A stretch of 64,000 nucleotides of DNA from Janthinobacterium rivuli (GCF_029690045.1 NZ_CP121464.1:3038001-3102000); one strand, 5' to 3'. Shown: positions 45,701 to 50,913, counted from the first letter of the stretch. Numbers and translations are program-made. The notes: generated from the letters alone by a model not told the origin.

Positions 45701-48060
45701 ATGCGGCGGGCAACGTCAGCATCGTTGCAACCGGGGCAGGGGCGGGCAGCGACTTGACGGTAGCTGGCAGCAAGATTGCTGCGGGCGGCAATCTTACCTT
45801 GTTCGCCGACGACAAGATCAACTTGCTGGCGGCGCAGAATACAGCGACGCAAACGAGCAAGAACAGCAGCAGTGGTTCCAGCATCGGCATCGGCTATACC
45901 TTTGGCGGTGCGCAGAACGGTTTCAGCCTCGATATTGCCGCAAACCAGGCGCGCGGCAAGGCCGATGGCACGGACAATTACTACACCAACACCTATGTGA
46001 CGGCAGGTAAGACCGCGACCATCATCAGTGGTGGCGATACCACCTTGCAGGGGGCCATCTTGGCGGCGGACATGGTCAAGGGCGCCATTGGCGGCAACTT
46101 GAATATTGTCAGCTTGCAAGATACAAGCACCTACGCCAGCAAGAGCAGCAGCGCGGGCTTCAACATGAGCTTGTGCATTCCTCCGTTCTGCTATGGCGCC
46201 AGCAGTGTCGGCGGCAGTGTCTCGAAGAGCAAGGCCAAAGGTGACTTTGCCAGCGTTACGGAACAAAGCGGCATCAAGGCGGGCGACGGCGGCTTCCAGA
46301 TCAACGTCAGCGGCAATACCGACCTGCAGGCGGGTGTGATTGCCAGCACTGGCAAGGCGATCACGGACGGCAAGAACTCGCTGATCACGGGCACCTTAAC
46401 GACGAGCGAGCTGCAAAACAAGGACGAGCATTCGGCGAGCGGGTTTAGTTTGAGTGGGTCAGTCAGTGGAAAGTTAGGTGACCAGAGTACGGCAAGCACT
46501 GCCAAAGACAAGGCCGCAGCGGGTGCGAAATCGGCGCCAGGGGGTTCTGGAGGTATTGGTAACGTATCCGGTAGCCAGAGTAGCACGACAAACTCGGGCA
46601 TCAGTGGCGGCACTATCCTGATCACGGATGCAGCCAAGCAGCAAGCACTGTCAGGCAAGACAGCGACGGAAATGTTGGTCGAACTCAACCGCGATGTGAG
46701 CAGCGATAAGGACCAAAGCGGGGCGCTGACGAAAAGTTGGGACGGTCGCGCACTTGATTCTGAAGTGCAATCGCAGATCAAGATTACTCAGGCATTCAAT
46801 GACATCTCCCCCAAATTGATTGCAAATTTTGCAGCATCGAAGTCTGAAAATCTGAGAGCAATGGCAGATTTGGAACGAGATCCAGAAAAACAATTGGAAT
46901 TGATCAATTCCGCAAAACAATGGGAGGAGGGAGGCATCTATCGCACCGCATTACATAGTGTGAATGGCTTGCTTACAGGTGGCGTTGCAGGTGCATTGGG
47001 CGCCGGAGCTGTTGCTAATGCGGCAACTACGCTATCCGATTTGCAAAAAAATACCCAGCAAGCATTGGAGCAGCAGGGTCTATCTCCTGACGCTGCGAAG
47101 ATGATTTCGCAAGGGATTGCTGAAGTCACAGCCAGCAGCATTGGTGCGTTAGTCGGCGGAGGAAGTGGGGCTAGCACGGCAATTGCAACGGATACAAACA
47201 ATCGTCAATTACATGAAGATGCTTTGGCCAAAGAAAAGACTTTTGCTCGTAAGTTGGCTGAAAAAGCCAACTTGCAGGGTCTAAGAAACTCTCAAGGTCA
47301 AGCGTACACCGCCTCTGATTTTGAGAATGCGTTACGGAGCGCCAATAATAAAAATCTAGGAGAAACCTGGCAAAGTGGCATGATAGTGGGGATTGATAAG
47401 AACACAAAAAGCACAGATTTGTACGATACAACTGGAATGGTTTTAACTGGAGATGGTAATGGTAACCATAAGATGGTGCAGACTGGATTGAGTTTGCCAT
47501 CGAGAAATGTTATGGATTTCATTAAAAATAACGATGGTGGAAACTACAGCTGGGATAATTCTGTCCCTCCCCCCGTTACTTCTCCGAAATTCGAGAACTT
47601 CTCGGTTCCTCCTGGCTGGAGTTATGGAGGGGCAGCTTCCTCTGGCATGGATACATTAAAAATGGGGATGCCACTACCAGACTATCTATCGCTTAGCGGA
47701 TCAACTAAATATCTTAATTTTGGCGTCTCCATTTCCATTAATTTACATAATGGAACAATTTATGCGGGCGGCTTTGTTCCTGATGCGGCTTCGAATGGAG
47801 CCACAGCAACTTTCGGGTATTTGCCGAGCAGCTATGAGTATAATAGAAGCCGTGAAGATAAAGCAAAAAGCACCGATAGCCTTATGACTGGAGCATCTGC
47901 AGGATTAAGTGGCTGTGCTTACGGAGCATGTCTTGGTATTAATCATGCAATAGGTGGGGAAACGGCAAAAGAAGTAGGCATCGGATTCGGCGGCATATCA
48001 AAAGTACCGGCCCCATCAATTAATGTCAACGTAGGAGCATCAGGCCCCATAAATCAATAA
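27793..48060 (+). CDS. cdiA: Giant CdiA/filamentous haemagglutinin-type exoprotein, 6,755 aa
   Basis: The substrate of the upstream transporter starts with an ESPR (MNKNLYRIIFNKRRGQLMVV), so I use the ATG at 27793. The signal peptide ends near GPAMG. The TPS domain carries NPAGVAVDGGGFINAS. Residues about 300-4500 are FHA-1-type beta-helix repeats (LDNTGGRIAVNSANL pattern) including a triplicated 678-residue unit. Residues about 4540-5170 are a Gly/Ala/Ser-rich segment. FHA-2-type repeats (SAGRDINVKTSTLASSGSD) run to about 6250. A pretoxin region (LLTGGVAGALGAGAVANAA) follows, then NNRQLH near 6470 and a variable, lower-GC C-terminal toxin of about 285 residues. The tip (SISINLHNGTIYAGGFVPD...ATFGYLPSSYEY) resembles polymorphic toxin type 22, a tentative call. 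Confidence 0.93.
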   Translation: MNKNLYRIIFNKRRGQLMVVAENASSQGKAAKGEGGLDSGVFGGDGGGVNARLRPLALAIFGALGMVSFVAGPAMGQIVSDPNAPGRQRPTVVQSANGVTQVNIQTPSAAGVSRNTYSQFDVTANGAILNNSRGNVQTQTGGWVQGNPWLAGGSARVILNEVNSANPSQLRGYVEVAGQRAEVVIANPAGVAVDGGGFINASRVTLTTGTPILNGGNLDGYMVQRGVVSINGRGLDTSLSDYTAILARAAQINGGIWAQELKVVTGTNQIDAAHGVAGAVNGAGPAPAYALDVAQLGGMYAGKITLIGTEAGLGVRNAGVLAATAGNLVLQSNGWLSNNGNIQSAGAGSQTSITVAGDVANSGTVYAGGDSQVQAQGNIANSGVIAAQGNTSVQAMGAASRIDTGAGSVLAAGLNLDNTLSGSGKLNVLAGDLVAVHGMAVAAGDSTLSARRLELADAQVSGANVSLGASAGGLDASRAQVSARERLQLDAAQTVRSDGGQLTGQQLGVNAHDLSNVGGQLMQLGAGDLAIQLPGSLDNTRGVIATNSQALRLQAASLSNQDGQIQHAGTGALEIGAAQINLQRGSIISNGAMALSGEQIDHRDARTVAGQLSINAGTLDNRGGSLAQSGQGDTRVQVRNGLDNRSGAFESNGALSVQAGNVQNQKGRIVSGTDLALSTGALDNTEATLAAGRTLRLDSGDVNNTRGQIQALAGDASLSLAKLNNTAGSVFAGGNLATNASEVLNSGNVYAAGSQALQVSGAVSNSGVIAAQGDNRIDASRIDSTAGSLLGAGIRGDGSLSGNGQLQLTAGQAISAHGQNLAAGKTSLHATAIDLSGSQTGGAAIALNASAGNVVTDNALVTTTGLLSVTAAGSSQALSNVRGTLSAGQLDLKMGSLDNRSGTLIQTGNGDTTLQGSTLDNTGGRIAVNSANLSLTAEQMTNRDGSIEHAGTGSLNIDAVRFDDERGKVTGNGLVDIQAETIDHRHAITSGQQVAVQAGQLDNSDGTLQQTGPGQMRVDVAQALDNTRGSIAGNGSVQVQAGVVDNSKGRITSAASANITSKGALNNTDGVMAATADLKVGGVNIDNTRGILQADNLRLDAANVLNQQGTVSAGTDLTTKVSGDLNNAGLQYAGRHQQLTVGGLLNNTGSIASVNNTHITAGKVTSSGLLGAGVKADGSLGTAGDLTINADGILQTSGQNLAAGSAVLKGDSIDLSGSQTGAANIAITANTGDVVTNKALISASNLLAITANANNALSLVNSQGQLVAGQLQLNVANLNNASGDIVQTGTGDTVITTAKLDNTAGRIAVNSANLALNATVLTNINGKLEHAGAGVLAINAGQFNNQHGKITGNGKLDITAAALDHRNATTVANQLTINAGTLDNRSGSLAQTGPGLMTVAATGQLDNTGGKIEGNGDALVKAITLLNSTGRIVAAQDAALNFGSLDNKDGTVAAGRHLQLSGGDIDNTKGQLQAVAGDATLNVGKLNNNAGNVFAGANLNATLASLNNTGSLYAAGNQTLNASGAIVNTGVIAAQGNNSLTANSLDSSASSLIGAGMQADGKLGTVGDLAINTAQTLAAHGQNLAARSANLTGASIDIASSQTSAANIGLTATLGDVSTNKAVVTTPGTLNVTTTTTLHNTDGTLQAGQLDLHAANLDNAKGTVLQTGTGDTTIVTGSLDNTAGRIAVNSSNLNIDAVKVTNKEGKIEHSGTGILDMQSGVLDNSKGRITSAASAEIVSKAALNNTDGVLAAAAYLHIGGVTVDNTRGVLQADNLQLDAATLQNQQGTVSAGKDLTARISADLNNAGLLYAGRNQQLTVGGLLNNTGSIASVNNTHITAGKVTSSGLLGAGVKADGSLGTAGDLTVNADGVLQASGQNLAAGNAVLTGANVDLSGSQTGAANIAITARGGDVLTNKAVISASNVLAITANANNAQSLVNSQGQLVAGQLQLNVANLNNASGDIVQTGTGDTVITTGKLDNTAGRIAVNSANLALNATVLTNINGKLEHAGAGVLAINANQFNNQHGKITGNGKLDITAITLDHRNATTVANQLTINAGTLDNRSGSLAQTGTGLMTVAATGQLDNTDGKIEGNGDALVKATTLLNSTGRIVAAQDAALNFGSLDNKDGTVATGRHLALTGDDIDNTKGQLQAVAGDATLNVGKLNNNAGSVFAGGNLNATLASLNNTGSLYAAGNQTLNASGAIVNTGVIAAQGNNSITAKSIDSSASSLIGAGMQADGKLGTAGDLIINTAQTLAAHGQNLAAGNANLTGANVDLSGSQTSAANIGLTATQGDVSSNKAVVTTPGTLNVTSTTTLHNMDGTVQAGQLNLHVGNLDNAKGTVLQTGTGDTRIVTGSLDNTAGRIAVNSSNLNIDAVKVTNKEGKIEHAGTGILDLQAGVLDNSKGRITSAASAEIVSKAALNNTDGVLAAVADLYVGGVTVDNTRGVLQADNLQLDAATLLNQQGTVSAGKDLTARLSADLNNAGLLYAGRNQQLTVGGLLSNTGSIASVNNTHITAGKVTSSGLLGAGVNADGSLGTAGDLTVSADGVLQASGQNLAAGSAVLKGDSIDFSASQTGAANIAITARSGDVLTNKAVISASNVLAITANANNAQSLVNSQGQLVAGQLQLNVANLNNASGDIVQTGAGDTVITTAKLDNTAGRIAVNSNNLVLNATVLTNINGKLEHAGAGLLAINAGQFNNQHGKITGNGKLDITAAAFDHRNATTVANQLTINAGTLNNRSGSLAQMGTGLMTVAATGQLDNTGGKIEGNGDALVKAATLLNSTGRIVAAQDAALNFGSLDNTEGTVGAGRNLALNGGDIDNTKGQLQAVAGDATLNVSKLNNNAGSVFAGVNLNATLASLNNTGNLYAAGNHTLNASGAIVNTGVIAAQGNNSLTANSLDSSASSLIGAGMQADGKLGTAGDLTISTTQTLAAHGQVLAAGSANLTGASVDMSGSQTSAANIGLTATQGDVSTNKAVVTTPGTLNIMSNATLHNTEGTLQAGQLDLHVGNLNNAKGTVIQTGSGDTVMQTGKLDNSAGRIAVNSNNLTLGAATLTNTGGKIEHAGAGTLAITAANLQGAGGSIIGNGAVDLKAGLLDHANATTTGHTLNVQADSLSNRGGHLLQTGVGGMTVAVTGQLDNTSGEIAGNGVLSVQTGSLDNTKGKITSATSADIASTGALVNTDGVIAAATDLHLGGAIDNTRGLLQAGTGALRLDAASLRNAQGTLSAGTDIAAKVSGDVLNAGVLYAGRNQTLDVGGVLSNTGSLAALGNTTITVGQLSGNGLLAAGMRADGSFASAGDLTVTARGALQAGGQNMAAGQLQLTGASVDVGGSQTSAANVGLTALTGNVTTSKAVVSTNGLLAIMANAANGQALVNQGGSLSAGQLSLRVANLDNTKGTLIQTGAGDTVIETGTLDNTGGRIAVNSANLRLQAGDLTNIDGKIEHAGKGVLDIRATNLYGQRGQLTGNGALQVAANYIDHRNASLLAQQVNVSAGVLDNRQGQITQLGTSAATVQASTRLDNSGGKIEGNGNVRVETGELLNDHGRIASAQDVNVAATAKLDNTSGVIIAGRDLTLAGGKVDNTLGQLQAAGGNAQLSMDELLNAQGSIVASGNLTTTAGSVRNSGSLFAGGEQVLKLSGALENAGVILAQGNNTISATSVNSGAASLIGAGVKADGSLQASGNLQVTAQQALGAHGQVLAADNAILSGGSVDLGGSRSSAGNISLMASVGDVSTSGAVVTTPGALTIKTGANSQTWNNQRGDISAGQLAVGVANLNNQQGSIVQTGAGNTAIEMTAPAGVLDNTGGRIAVNSANLTLKAATLTNTDGKIEHAGSGTLNLQANQLNDLRGQITGNGALVVTAGAIDHRNASTIAQQISVTGSTLDNGGGNLTQLGKGDTSIQLTTSLDNHGGTIASNGNTNIVAPNLNNQGGKLQAAGTANLTVTANNVLDNRHGGAIAGGGNVVLGAGNLLNQGGSATAGGQLTANVAQALNNAGGLLAATGNMSVNAASVDNSAGGKLASVQGQLQVITTGATVNSGGTLQAGGDIILRNGGLWNGQGTIAGANVTLDTHGQVFNNNQGTLAGAGTVNLQTGILDNDGGLLQSGGAMTIDTHSNALLNTNAGAYAVRHPGSAGGISSGAGLSLQAGSWNNAGGYLGAAGNITGSVGQLDNRGGQVVGKSALDLTLSGLQNQGGQIQVLGNIGLNAGGGSVNNQQGLIRSGAAVTLTGGVIDNSSTLGANQGIEGIHVTLNSVNVSNVQGAVRADGNLAINSAGSVNNTLGMLSAGGTLALHDAGPGRGLAVTNSGGTIIGGVRTDLRAGSLSGDGKVLSQKDLALDLAGNFTLNAGAELMANGNADITIGGQLTNAGKIQALSMLTLGAANFDNAGTGDINAGTTRVNVAGLLNNRGVIDGISTQLNVGTLNNMGTGRIYGDHLSIAGGTVNNDVEGGVAATIAARERLDIGVTALNNREHGLIFSGGDMAIGGYLDGNRIATGWAGSVTNASATIEALGNLNLDAGQVNVLNNHLVFEEGRMTTETITEYQVPGSDITYGENTPGMSANPITQVNNYTILTLPGIGGVVNFTKREVTRTSLESVIVSSDPGRIIASNNLKINASAIVNDNSHIIAGGTLDMDRAILNNKTTKGQKTVHEKGKLTVFTTARGGNNEVYSKGTYTPFERTVTEPSSSASTSRNEGNANTGGQGTKPDTNFKNGVGGASERIGGAETQVRTSAFSAEATEIRKGDVSGQGTNRVDGGSIVQKTDRAGNPVTDAAVGVTPGSKLDGATGIAADTGTSLKHVSTGAAGSVAAQGAATVSGAHGATGSTRTGDAARTVAVDTVSSAHVDAASGAGQPGAGVDAALLSRSSVGSVTVVSGGNGPGRAAHGGVLGQAGAVGTVNSAQLSGIAGDHASTHTGLVPVAGAGIAADQVQGQSGPGGIANAGMLGRAGEIATLAPTALAGVNGAQASAGTGLNPLKDVAIAASTGSAAHAGAVGGVGQVRMNGITQVKLGNPSTRAQVVRTTGSSLQIPNASLYKVSSAPSSRYLVETDPRFASYREWTGSDYLLSQVKSDPSVTQKRLGDGFYEQRLVREQVAALTGQRFVGDYSNDEQQYKALMDQGIAFAKQWDLRPGIALTAEQMAGLTSDIVWLVEQEVVLADGSTQKVLAPQVYVRVREGDIDGQGGLLAGKEVNLNLEGDLTNSGTIAGRTIVKLNAENIENLGGRISGDAISANAKNDLNNIGGTISANSELQVSAGRDINVKTSTLASSGSDGKNSLSRTSLDNLAGLYVTGNGTAGSGNLLVSAGRDVTIAGASVVNTDTRGGIGITAGRDIAVTTVNSGSEFTLAGPGQRHTTNTSSKETASTISSAGDIRLSAGDNIQLKAANVQAAETLQLSAERNIDIVTARDTETRQGWYGNSSTKSTSQGSELGGKQIVMLAGNDINNVGGQVIATDKLIAGAGRDINVVTTTVSNASSKWAGNSETSTVVDKVAGMYVTGTGEGNTLIAQAGRDMTLTGGVIANASANGQTSLIAGNNLTLNTVTIASTHDEVRNANNYRKESKTGEVGSQIIGAGNVNLQAGNDLLARAADVQAGGALGLVAGNDISLVNGVATDSLDVASKVKKSGTFSSKTTTTRDLVQTSTALGTSLTGNTVDIVAGHDLKVAGSSVLAHEAANLMAKNDISIESVGLDGKEIHSKQVKKSGTFGLSKSLTSQADDGRTVTQAGSAVSGGSVTMVGGRDVAIKGSTVVADGNIDLTALRNLSIVSAENDKDTTSSSYSKKSGFIGSFTQPAFGTVKTTSDGKNTDVAQVGSQIASLGGNVSLRAGETYTQTASEVLATGTGANGGLPGDISIVGKNVLIKEAYNSNASEQHTTFSKVALGGTVNVPIVDAVKSIGSLAKAAEQTKDSRMQALAAVTLASKATDLAGMASKGLTNTAGIKISVSLGSSKSESDMHQSSSTVVGSAVNAAGNVSIVATGAGAGSDLTVAGSKIAAGGNLTLFADDKINLLAAQNTATQTSKNSSSGSSIGIGYTFGGAQNGFSLDIAANQARGKADGTDNYYTNTYVTAGKTATIISGGDTTLQGAILAADMVKGAIGGNLNIVSLQDTSTYASKSSSAGFNMSLCIPPFCYGASSVGGSVSKSKAKGDFASVTEQSGIKAGDGGFQINVSGNTDLQAGVIASTGKAITDGKNSLITGTLTTSELQNKDEHSASGFSLSGSVSGKLGDQSTASTAKDKAAAGAKSAPGGSGGIGNVSGSQSSTTNSGISGGTILITDAAKQQALSGKTATEMLVELNRDVSSDKDQSGALTKSWDGRALDSEVQSQIKITQAFNDISPKLIANFAASKSENLRAMADLERDPEKQLELINSAKQWEEGGIYRTALHSVNGLLTGGVAGALGAGAVANAATTLSDLQKNTQQALEQQGLSPDAAKMISQGIAEVTASSIGALVGGGSGASTAIATDTNNRQLHEDALAKEKTFARKLAEKANLQGLRNSQGQAYTASDFENALRSANNKNLGETWQSGMIVGIDKNTKSTDLYDTTGMVLTGDGNGNHKMVQTGLSLPSRNVMDFIKNNDGGNYSWDNSVPPPVTSPKFENFSVPPGWSYGGAASSGMDTLKMGMPLPDYLSLSGSTKYLNFGVSISINLHNGTIYAGGFVPDAASNGATATFGYLPSSYEYNRSREDKAKSTDSLMTGASAGLSGCAYGACLGINHAIGGETAKEVGIGFGGISKVPAPSINVNVGASGPINQ
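30919..36930 (+). repeat. Tandem triplication of a 2,034-bp unit inside cdiA
   Basis: Units start at 30919, 32953 and 34987. Marker phrases recur at an exact spacing of 2,034 bases: 31222 and 33256; 31567, 33601 and 35635; 32593, 34627 and 36661. The unit is 678 codons, so the frame is kept. Copies differ by scattered substitutions, more so towards the outer ends, and similarity fades near 36930. Confidence 0.85.
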
Positions 48061-48101
48061 TCGGCAACTCTAAAATTCTTCCATCTGGAAATTTTATACA
48101 T

Positions 48102-48524
48102 ATGAGCATTAAAATTAAAGAAAAAATACATTTAATATTTTTCGCCATTATATTTATTATTTTTGTTTTTTCATTTATTAAAAATAGAACTGATATAAGC
48201 GGCCATGAGAAAATGATATTCATGGAAAATGATGTCAATGAAATATTAAAAAATGGAGGCAACATTATTGGCAAAAAACCAAGGGCGCAGAGGGATTCTG
48301 CAACGTATTTTTTAACATTAAAAGATGAGGGGTGGAGTTCAGCCTTGCTGCAAAAGAACATTAATACGCTTCTTTTGTTAGGATGGGAAAAACGTCGAAA
48401 TAATATTTTTTGCAAAAAAGGAGTAAAATTGGAGATCAAAGAGGGACAGAGCATGCATCAAGGACAGGGGACGAATACTATAGATCTATTTTATAGTGCA
48501 AAGACCATAAAGGAATGTCAGTGA
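48102..48524 (+). CDS. cdiI: Putative CDI immunity protein with membrane segment
   Basis: This 140-residue AT-rich gene begins 41 bases after the cdiA stop, the standard place for the cognate immunity gene. The protein has one N-terminal membrane helix (IHLIFFAIIFIIFVFSFI) and a lysine-rich soluble domain (WSSALLQKNINTLLLLGWEKRR). No family is recognised. An inner-membrane immunity protein would suit a toxin acting at the membrane or periplasm, but that is inference. The ribosome site is weak, so coupling to cdiA is possible. Confidence 0.68.
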   Translation: MSIKIKEKIHLIFFAIIFIIFVFSFIKNRTDISGHEKMIFMENDVNEILKNGGNIIGKKPRAQRDSATYFLTLKDEGWSSALLQKNINTLLLLGWEKRRNNIFCKKGVKLEIKEGQSMHQGQGTNTIDLFYSAKTIKECQ

Positions 48525-48581
48525 ATATTAAAACTCGTCGCGACGTTACAGTAAAAAGAGAGAGATACTCACCTATCACTT

Positions 48582-48617
48582 AACATGGGGGCGGGGTCAA
48601 ACATGGGGGCGGGGTCA
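48582..48617. repeat. Two 18-base direct repeats at the RAYT 3' side
   Basis: aacatgggggcggggtca occurs twice in tandem (48582-48599, 48600-48617). It is followed by ggtccgac, the complement of gcggacc in the repeats on the other side of the RAYT gene. These are probably REP-like targets of the transposase. Confidence 0.75.
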
Positions 48618-48639
48618 GGTCCGACTTTTGTACACGGTC

Positions 48640-49509
48640 TCAACCTTTGCCGTCGTGATCGACAGCAAGTTGCGCTTTATTAAATGCCAATACGGCCCGA
48701 CTGACTGTCTTGCTCGAGACGTGAAAAGCGGCGGCGATGTGGGACATCGTAAAAGCGGTTGACAGATAAGCGCGTGCCATGGCCTCGTCTCGGTCGCTAT
48801 AGCGGGCTTGATATTGTGCTAATGACAGCGTGACAGCGCGGCGCTGCTGCCTTGGTGTATCTTTGAATACATCGGAACGCTGCGATTGCTGATGTGCCGA
48901 AACGAAGGCTTCATCGCCCAGAAGAATCTGGTGACAGGTGCGAGCGAGCGGACTTACCTCGCCCATCCCGCCCGCGACAAACCGGCAGTACGCAGGGATG
49001 GCCTCGTCGCGCGTAACGCCAAACTGGCTCAAGAGCCAGTCACGCGTCAACCAGCATGGAGGTGCTGCATCGTCCAAAACGTAGTGATGGCTGCTCCAGT
49101 ACCAGTCATCGGGGGATGCCACCATGTGCGCCCGGACTGGATTCAAGACGATGTAGCGGGCCAATTCCAACAGATAATTTTCTTTCTGCACCAAGATGGC
49201 TTTGTAGCGGCCTTGCAATACGTGCCCGACAAGCTTGTGGCGTCGATTGAAATGCTGGGTATAAACGCCATTGAGTTGGCGCATGCCTTGCGAAAGATTC
49301 GCCTCGACCGTTTCGACGAGAAGATGATAATGATTGCTCATCTGGCAGAAACTGTGCACGATAAAATGGTGCCGTTCACACACATGTTCTAATACTTCTT
49401 GCCAAGCAAGGCGATCAGTATCGTCCCGATAAATTGTGCCACGCCGGTCACCGCGCGAAGTAACGTGGTAGAGAACACCGGCAAACTCAAGTCGTAGTGG
49501 TCGCGTCAT
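48640..49509 (-). CDS. REP-associated tyrosine transposase (RAYT, Y1_Tnp)
   Basis: RAYTs are IS200/IS605-related single-strand transposases that recognise REP hairpins. The 289-residue protein has the typical start MTRPLRLEFAGVLYHVTSRGD, the HUH motif NHYHLLVE and the catalytic tyrosine in GRYKAILV. The helical part is LELARYIVLNPVRAHMV, and a C-terminal helix-turn-helix (MSHIAAAFHVSSKTVSRAV) completes it. I chose the ATG at 49509. Upstream extension would read through the 54-base repeats. It appears intact and lies between the cdiA immunity gene and the orphan toxin tip. Confidence 0.92.
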   Translation of the reverse strand: MTRPLRLEFAGVLYHVTSRGDRRGTIYRDDTDRLAWQEVLEHVCERHHFIVHSFCQMSNHYHLLVETVEANLSQGMRQLNGVYTQHFNRRHKLVGHVLQGRYKAILVQKENYLLELARYIVLNPVRAHMVASPDDWYWSSHHYVLDDAAPPCWLTRDWLLSQFGVTRDEAIPAYCRFVAGGMGEVSPLARTCHQILLGDEAFVSAHQQSQRSDVFKDTPRQQRRAVTLSLAQYQARYSDRDEAMARAYLSTAFTMSHIAAAFHVSSKTVSRAVLAFNKAQLAVDHDGKG

Positions 49510-49580
49510 ACGGTACAGGGTATCTGAGCCGTAAGTATTGGCACTGAGATTGCGCAGAGATTCTAGGTTGGGTATGGCTG

Positions 49581-49744
49581 AGGCCGTGTAAGAATGGCGG
49601 ACCTGACCCTGCCTCCGGATGACCCTGCCTCCGGAGGCCGTGTAAGAATGGCGGACCTGACCCTGCCTCCGGATGACCCTGCCTCCGGAGGCCGTGTAAG
49701 AATGGCGGACCTGACCCTGCCTCCGCTGTGACCCTGCCTCCGCT
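49581..49744. repeat. Three 54-base tandem repeats upstream of RAYT
   Basis: Units start at 49581, 49635 and 49689 with aggccgtgtaagaatggcgg and contain gacctgaccctgcctccgg followed by gaccctgcctccgg. The third unit differs at its end. The acctgacccNgcc core is an inverted version of the repeat at 48600-48623, so the RAYT gene is bracketed by inverted REP-like elements. Confidence 0.88.
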
Positions 49745-50167
49745 GGAAGCTCTTCAAGTAATTCTAATTCTGGAAATGCAAATTCCAATTCGCAGATTTC
49801 AATTAATTACAAAAATGGCATCGATTTTGAAAAAAGTCTTATTGATGAACTTAAACATGTTGGTGCGGAGAAAAATACTACAGCGATAACTGTCAGGTTG
49901 GCGGACGGGCGTGAGGTTAAGACAATTGTAGATATAAGCGGGAAAAATGTTGGAGGAATGATTGAAGCACAAAATGTGGTTGATTTATCTCTGTCACCTC
50001 AGTTTAGAGCGCAAGTGCAAATTGCACAGGAGACTGGACAGCCACTGAATCTGGTAGTTAGTCCAAGAAATAAAACCATATCCAAGAATCTTGTTGCTGA
50101 AATTAAAAAAACGGGTGGGGAAATATACGTATATGATCCTGTCGCAAAAACCATTAAGAAAATATAA
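49742..50167 (+). pseudogene. Orphan CdiA C-terminal toxin tip (Tox-REase-7-like), N-terminus lost
   Basis: The open frame emerges from the RAYT repeats (last in-frame stop at 49712). It reads a Ser/Asn-rich linker, then GIDFEKSLIDELKHVGAEKN, DGREVKTIVDISG, GGMIEAQNVVDLSLSPQFRA, LNLVVSPRNKTIS and TGGEIYVYDP, ending at 50167. The pattern fits restriction-endonuclease-fold toxins of the Tox-REase-7 type. The expected E-x-K is E-A-Q here (CAA at 49970), which may abolish catalysis. There is no proper start codon, so it is a displaced tip needing fusion to a CdiA stem. Confidence 0.72.
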
Positions 50168-50172
50168 TCGTC

Positions 50173-50913
50173 ATGAAAAAGTATATAAAAATTAATATCA
50201 GAACAAAGAGCGAAACAGTTAATTGGCGTATTGGGGAACATATTTTAGATAGTTTGTGTGAATTTCAAGGGAATCTCCTTCCTGAGCAAATTTCTCATAA
50301 TCCTGATAAATTTGATGCACCGTTTCTTGGAAAGAAATGTGTTGAAAATTTCTGGGCGACGCCTGTTACTTTGAGTTATAGCGGAGGAACATTTGAAGTT
50401 GCGGACACATTTGCCTGGCGGCGAAAAAAATCGGTGAAATCTTTGGGTTATGTGACTCATACAAAAAGAAATATAAAATCTCAGATTGTTCCTGGGGAAA
50501 TCAGCTTTACTTCGGACTACGCATCGAAAGTAAATTTTTATGAATTATTTAAGTCGTGGTGTTGTATTCTTCCTCCGCAAATTGGCATGCTACATTTATT
50601 TGTTGAAGAAGAATTTAAAGATCTTGGACGGTACGATAGCTTTCGTTTGGGATCCTTTAATGCTTCACTGAATCCGGAAATTTGCGGGATAGGATGGGCT
50701 ATGTACTATGGTCCTGATTTTTGTAAAGATATCGATATTCAAAAATTAGAAGAATCAGGATTTTTTGTGGAAAAGATTGGTGATGGATTTATTGTTAGAG
50801 TGACGCAAAACATTGCGGATGTTAATGACAATTTCGCTATTTTTTTGGAGCGGCGCGAAGAAATGAGGAAATTGTTTCCTCAAAATTTTTTCAAAGGCGA
50901 AGATGATGAATGA
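50173..50913 (+). CDS. Putative immunity protein for the orphan toxin tip
   Basis: This 246-residue gene starts five bases after the orphan toxin stop, in strongly AT-rich sequence. No family is recognised with confidence. The protein is soluble and aromatic-rich, with FWATPVTLSYSGGTFEVADTF and a C-terminal helix LERREEMRKLFPQNFF. Position and spacing are the grounds for the immunity call. It would protect against the Tox-REase-7-like toxin delivered by siblings or rivals. Confidence 0.62.
   Translation: MKKYIKINIRTKSETVNWRIGEHILDSLCEFQGNLLPEQISHNPDKFDAPFLGKKCVENFWATPVTLSYSGGTFEVADTFAWRRKKSVKSLGYVTHTKRNIKSQIVPGEISFTSDYASKVNFYELFKSWCCILPPQIGMLHLFVEEEFKDLGRYDSFRLGSFNASLNPEICGIGWAMYYGPDFCKDIDIQKLEESGFFVEKIGDGFIVRVTQNIADVNDNFAIFLERREEMRKLFPQNFFKGEDDE

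Noticed and set aside
49581..49744. CRISPR array
   Set aside because: The units are directly tandem without unique spacers and there are no cas genes. They are REP-like repeats of the RAYT element.
49509..49788. Extended N-terminus of the RAYT transposase encoded by the 54-base repeats
   Set aside because: The extra residues only translate the repeat array. The family begins with MTRPLRLEF at 49509.
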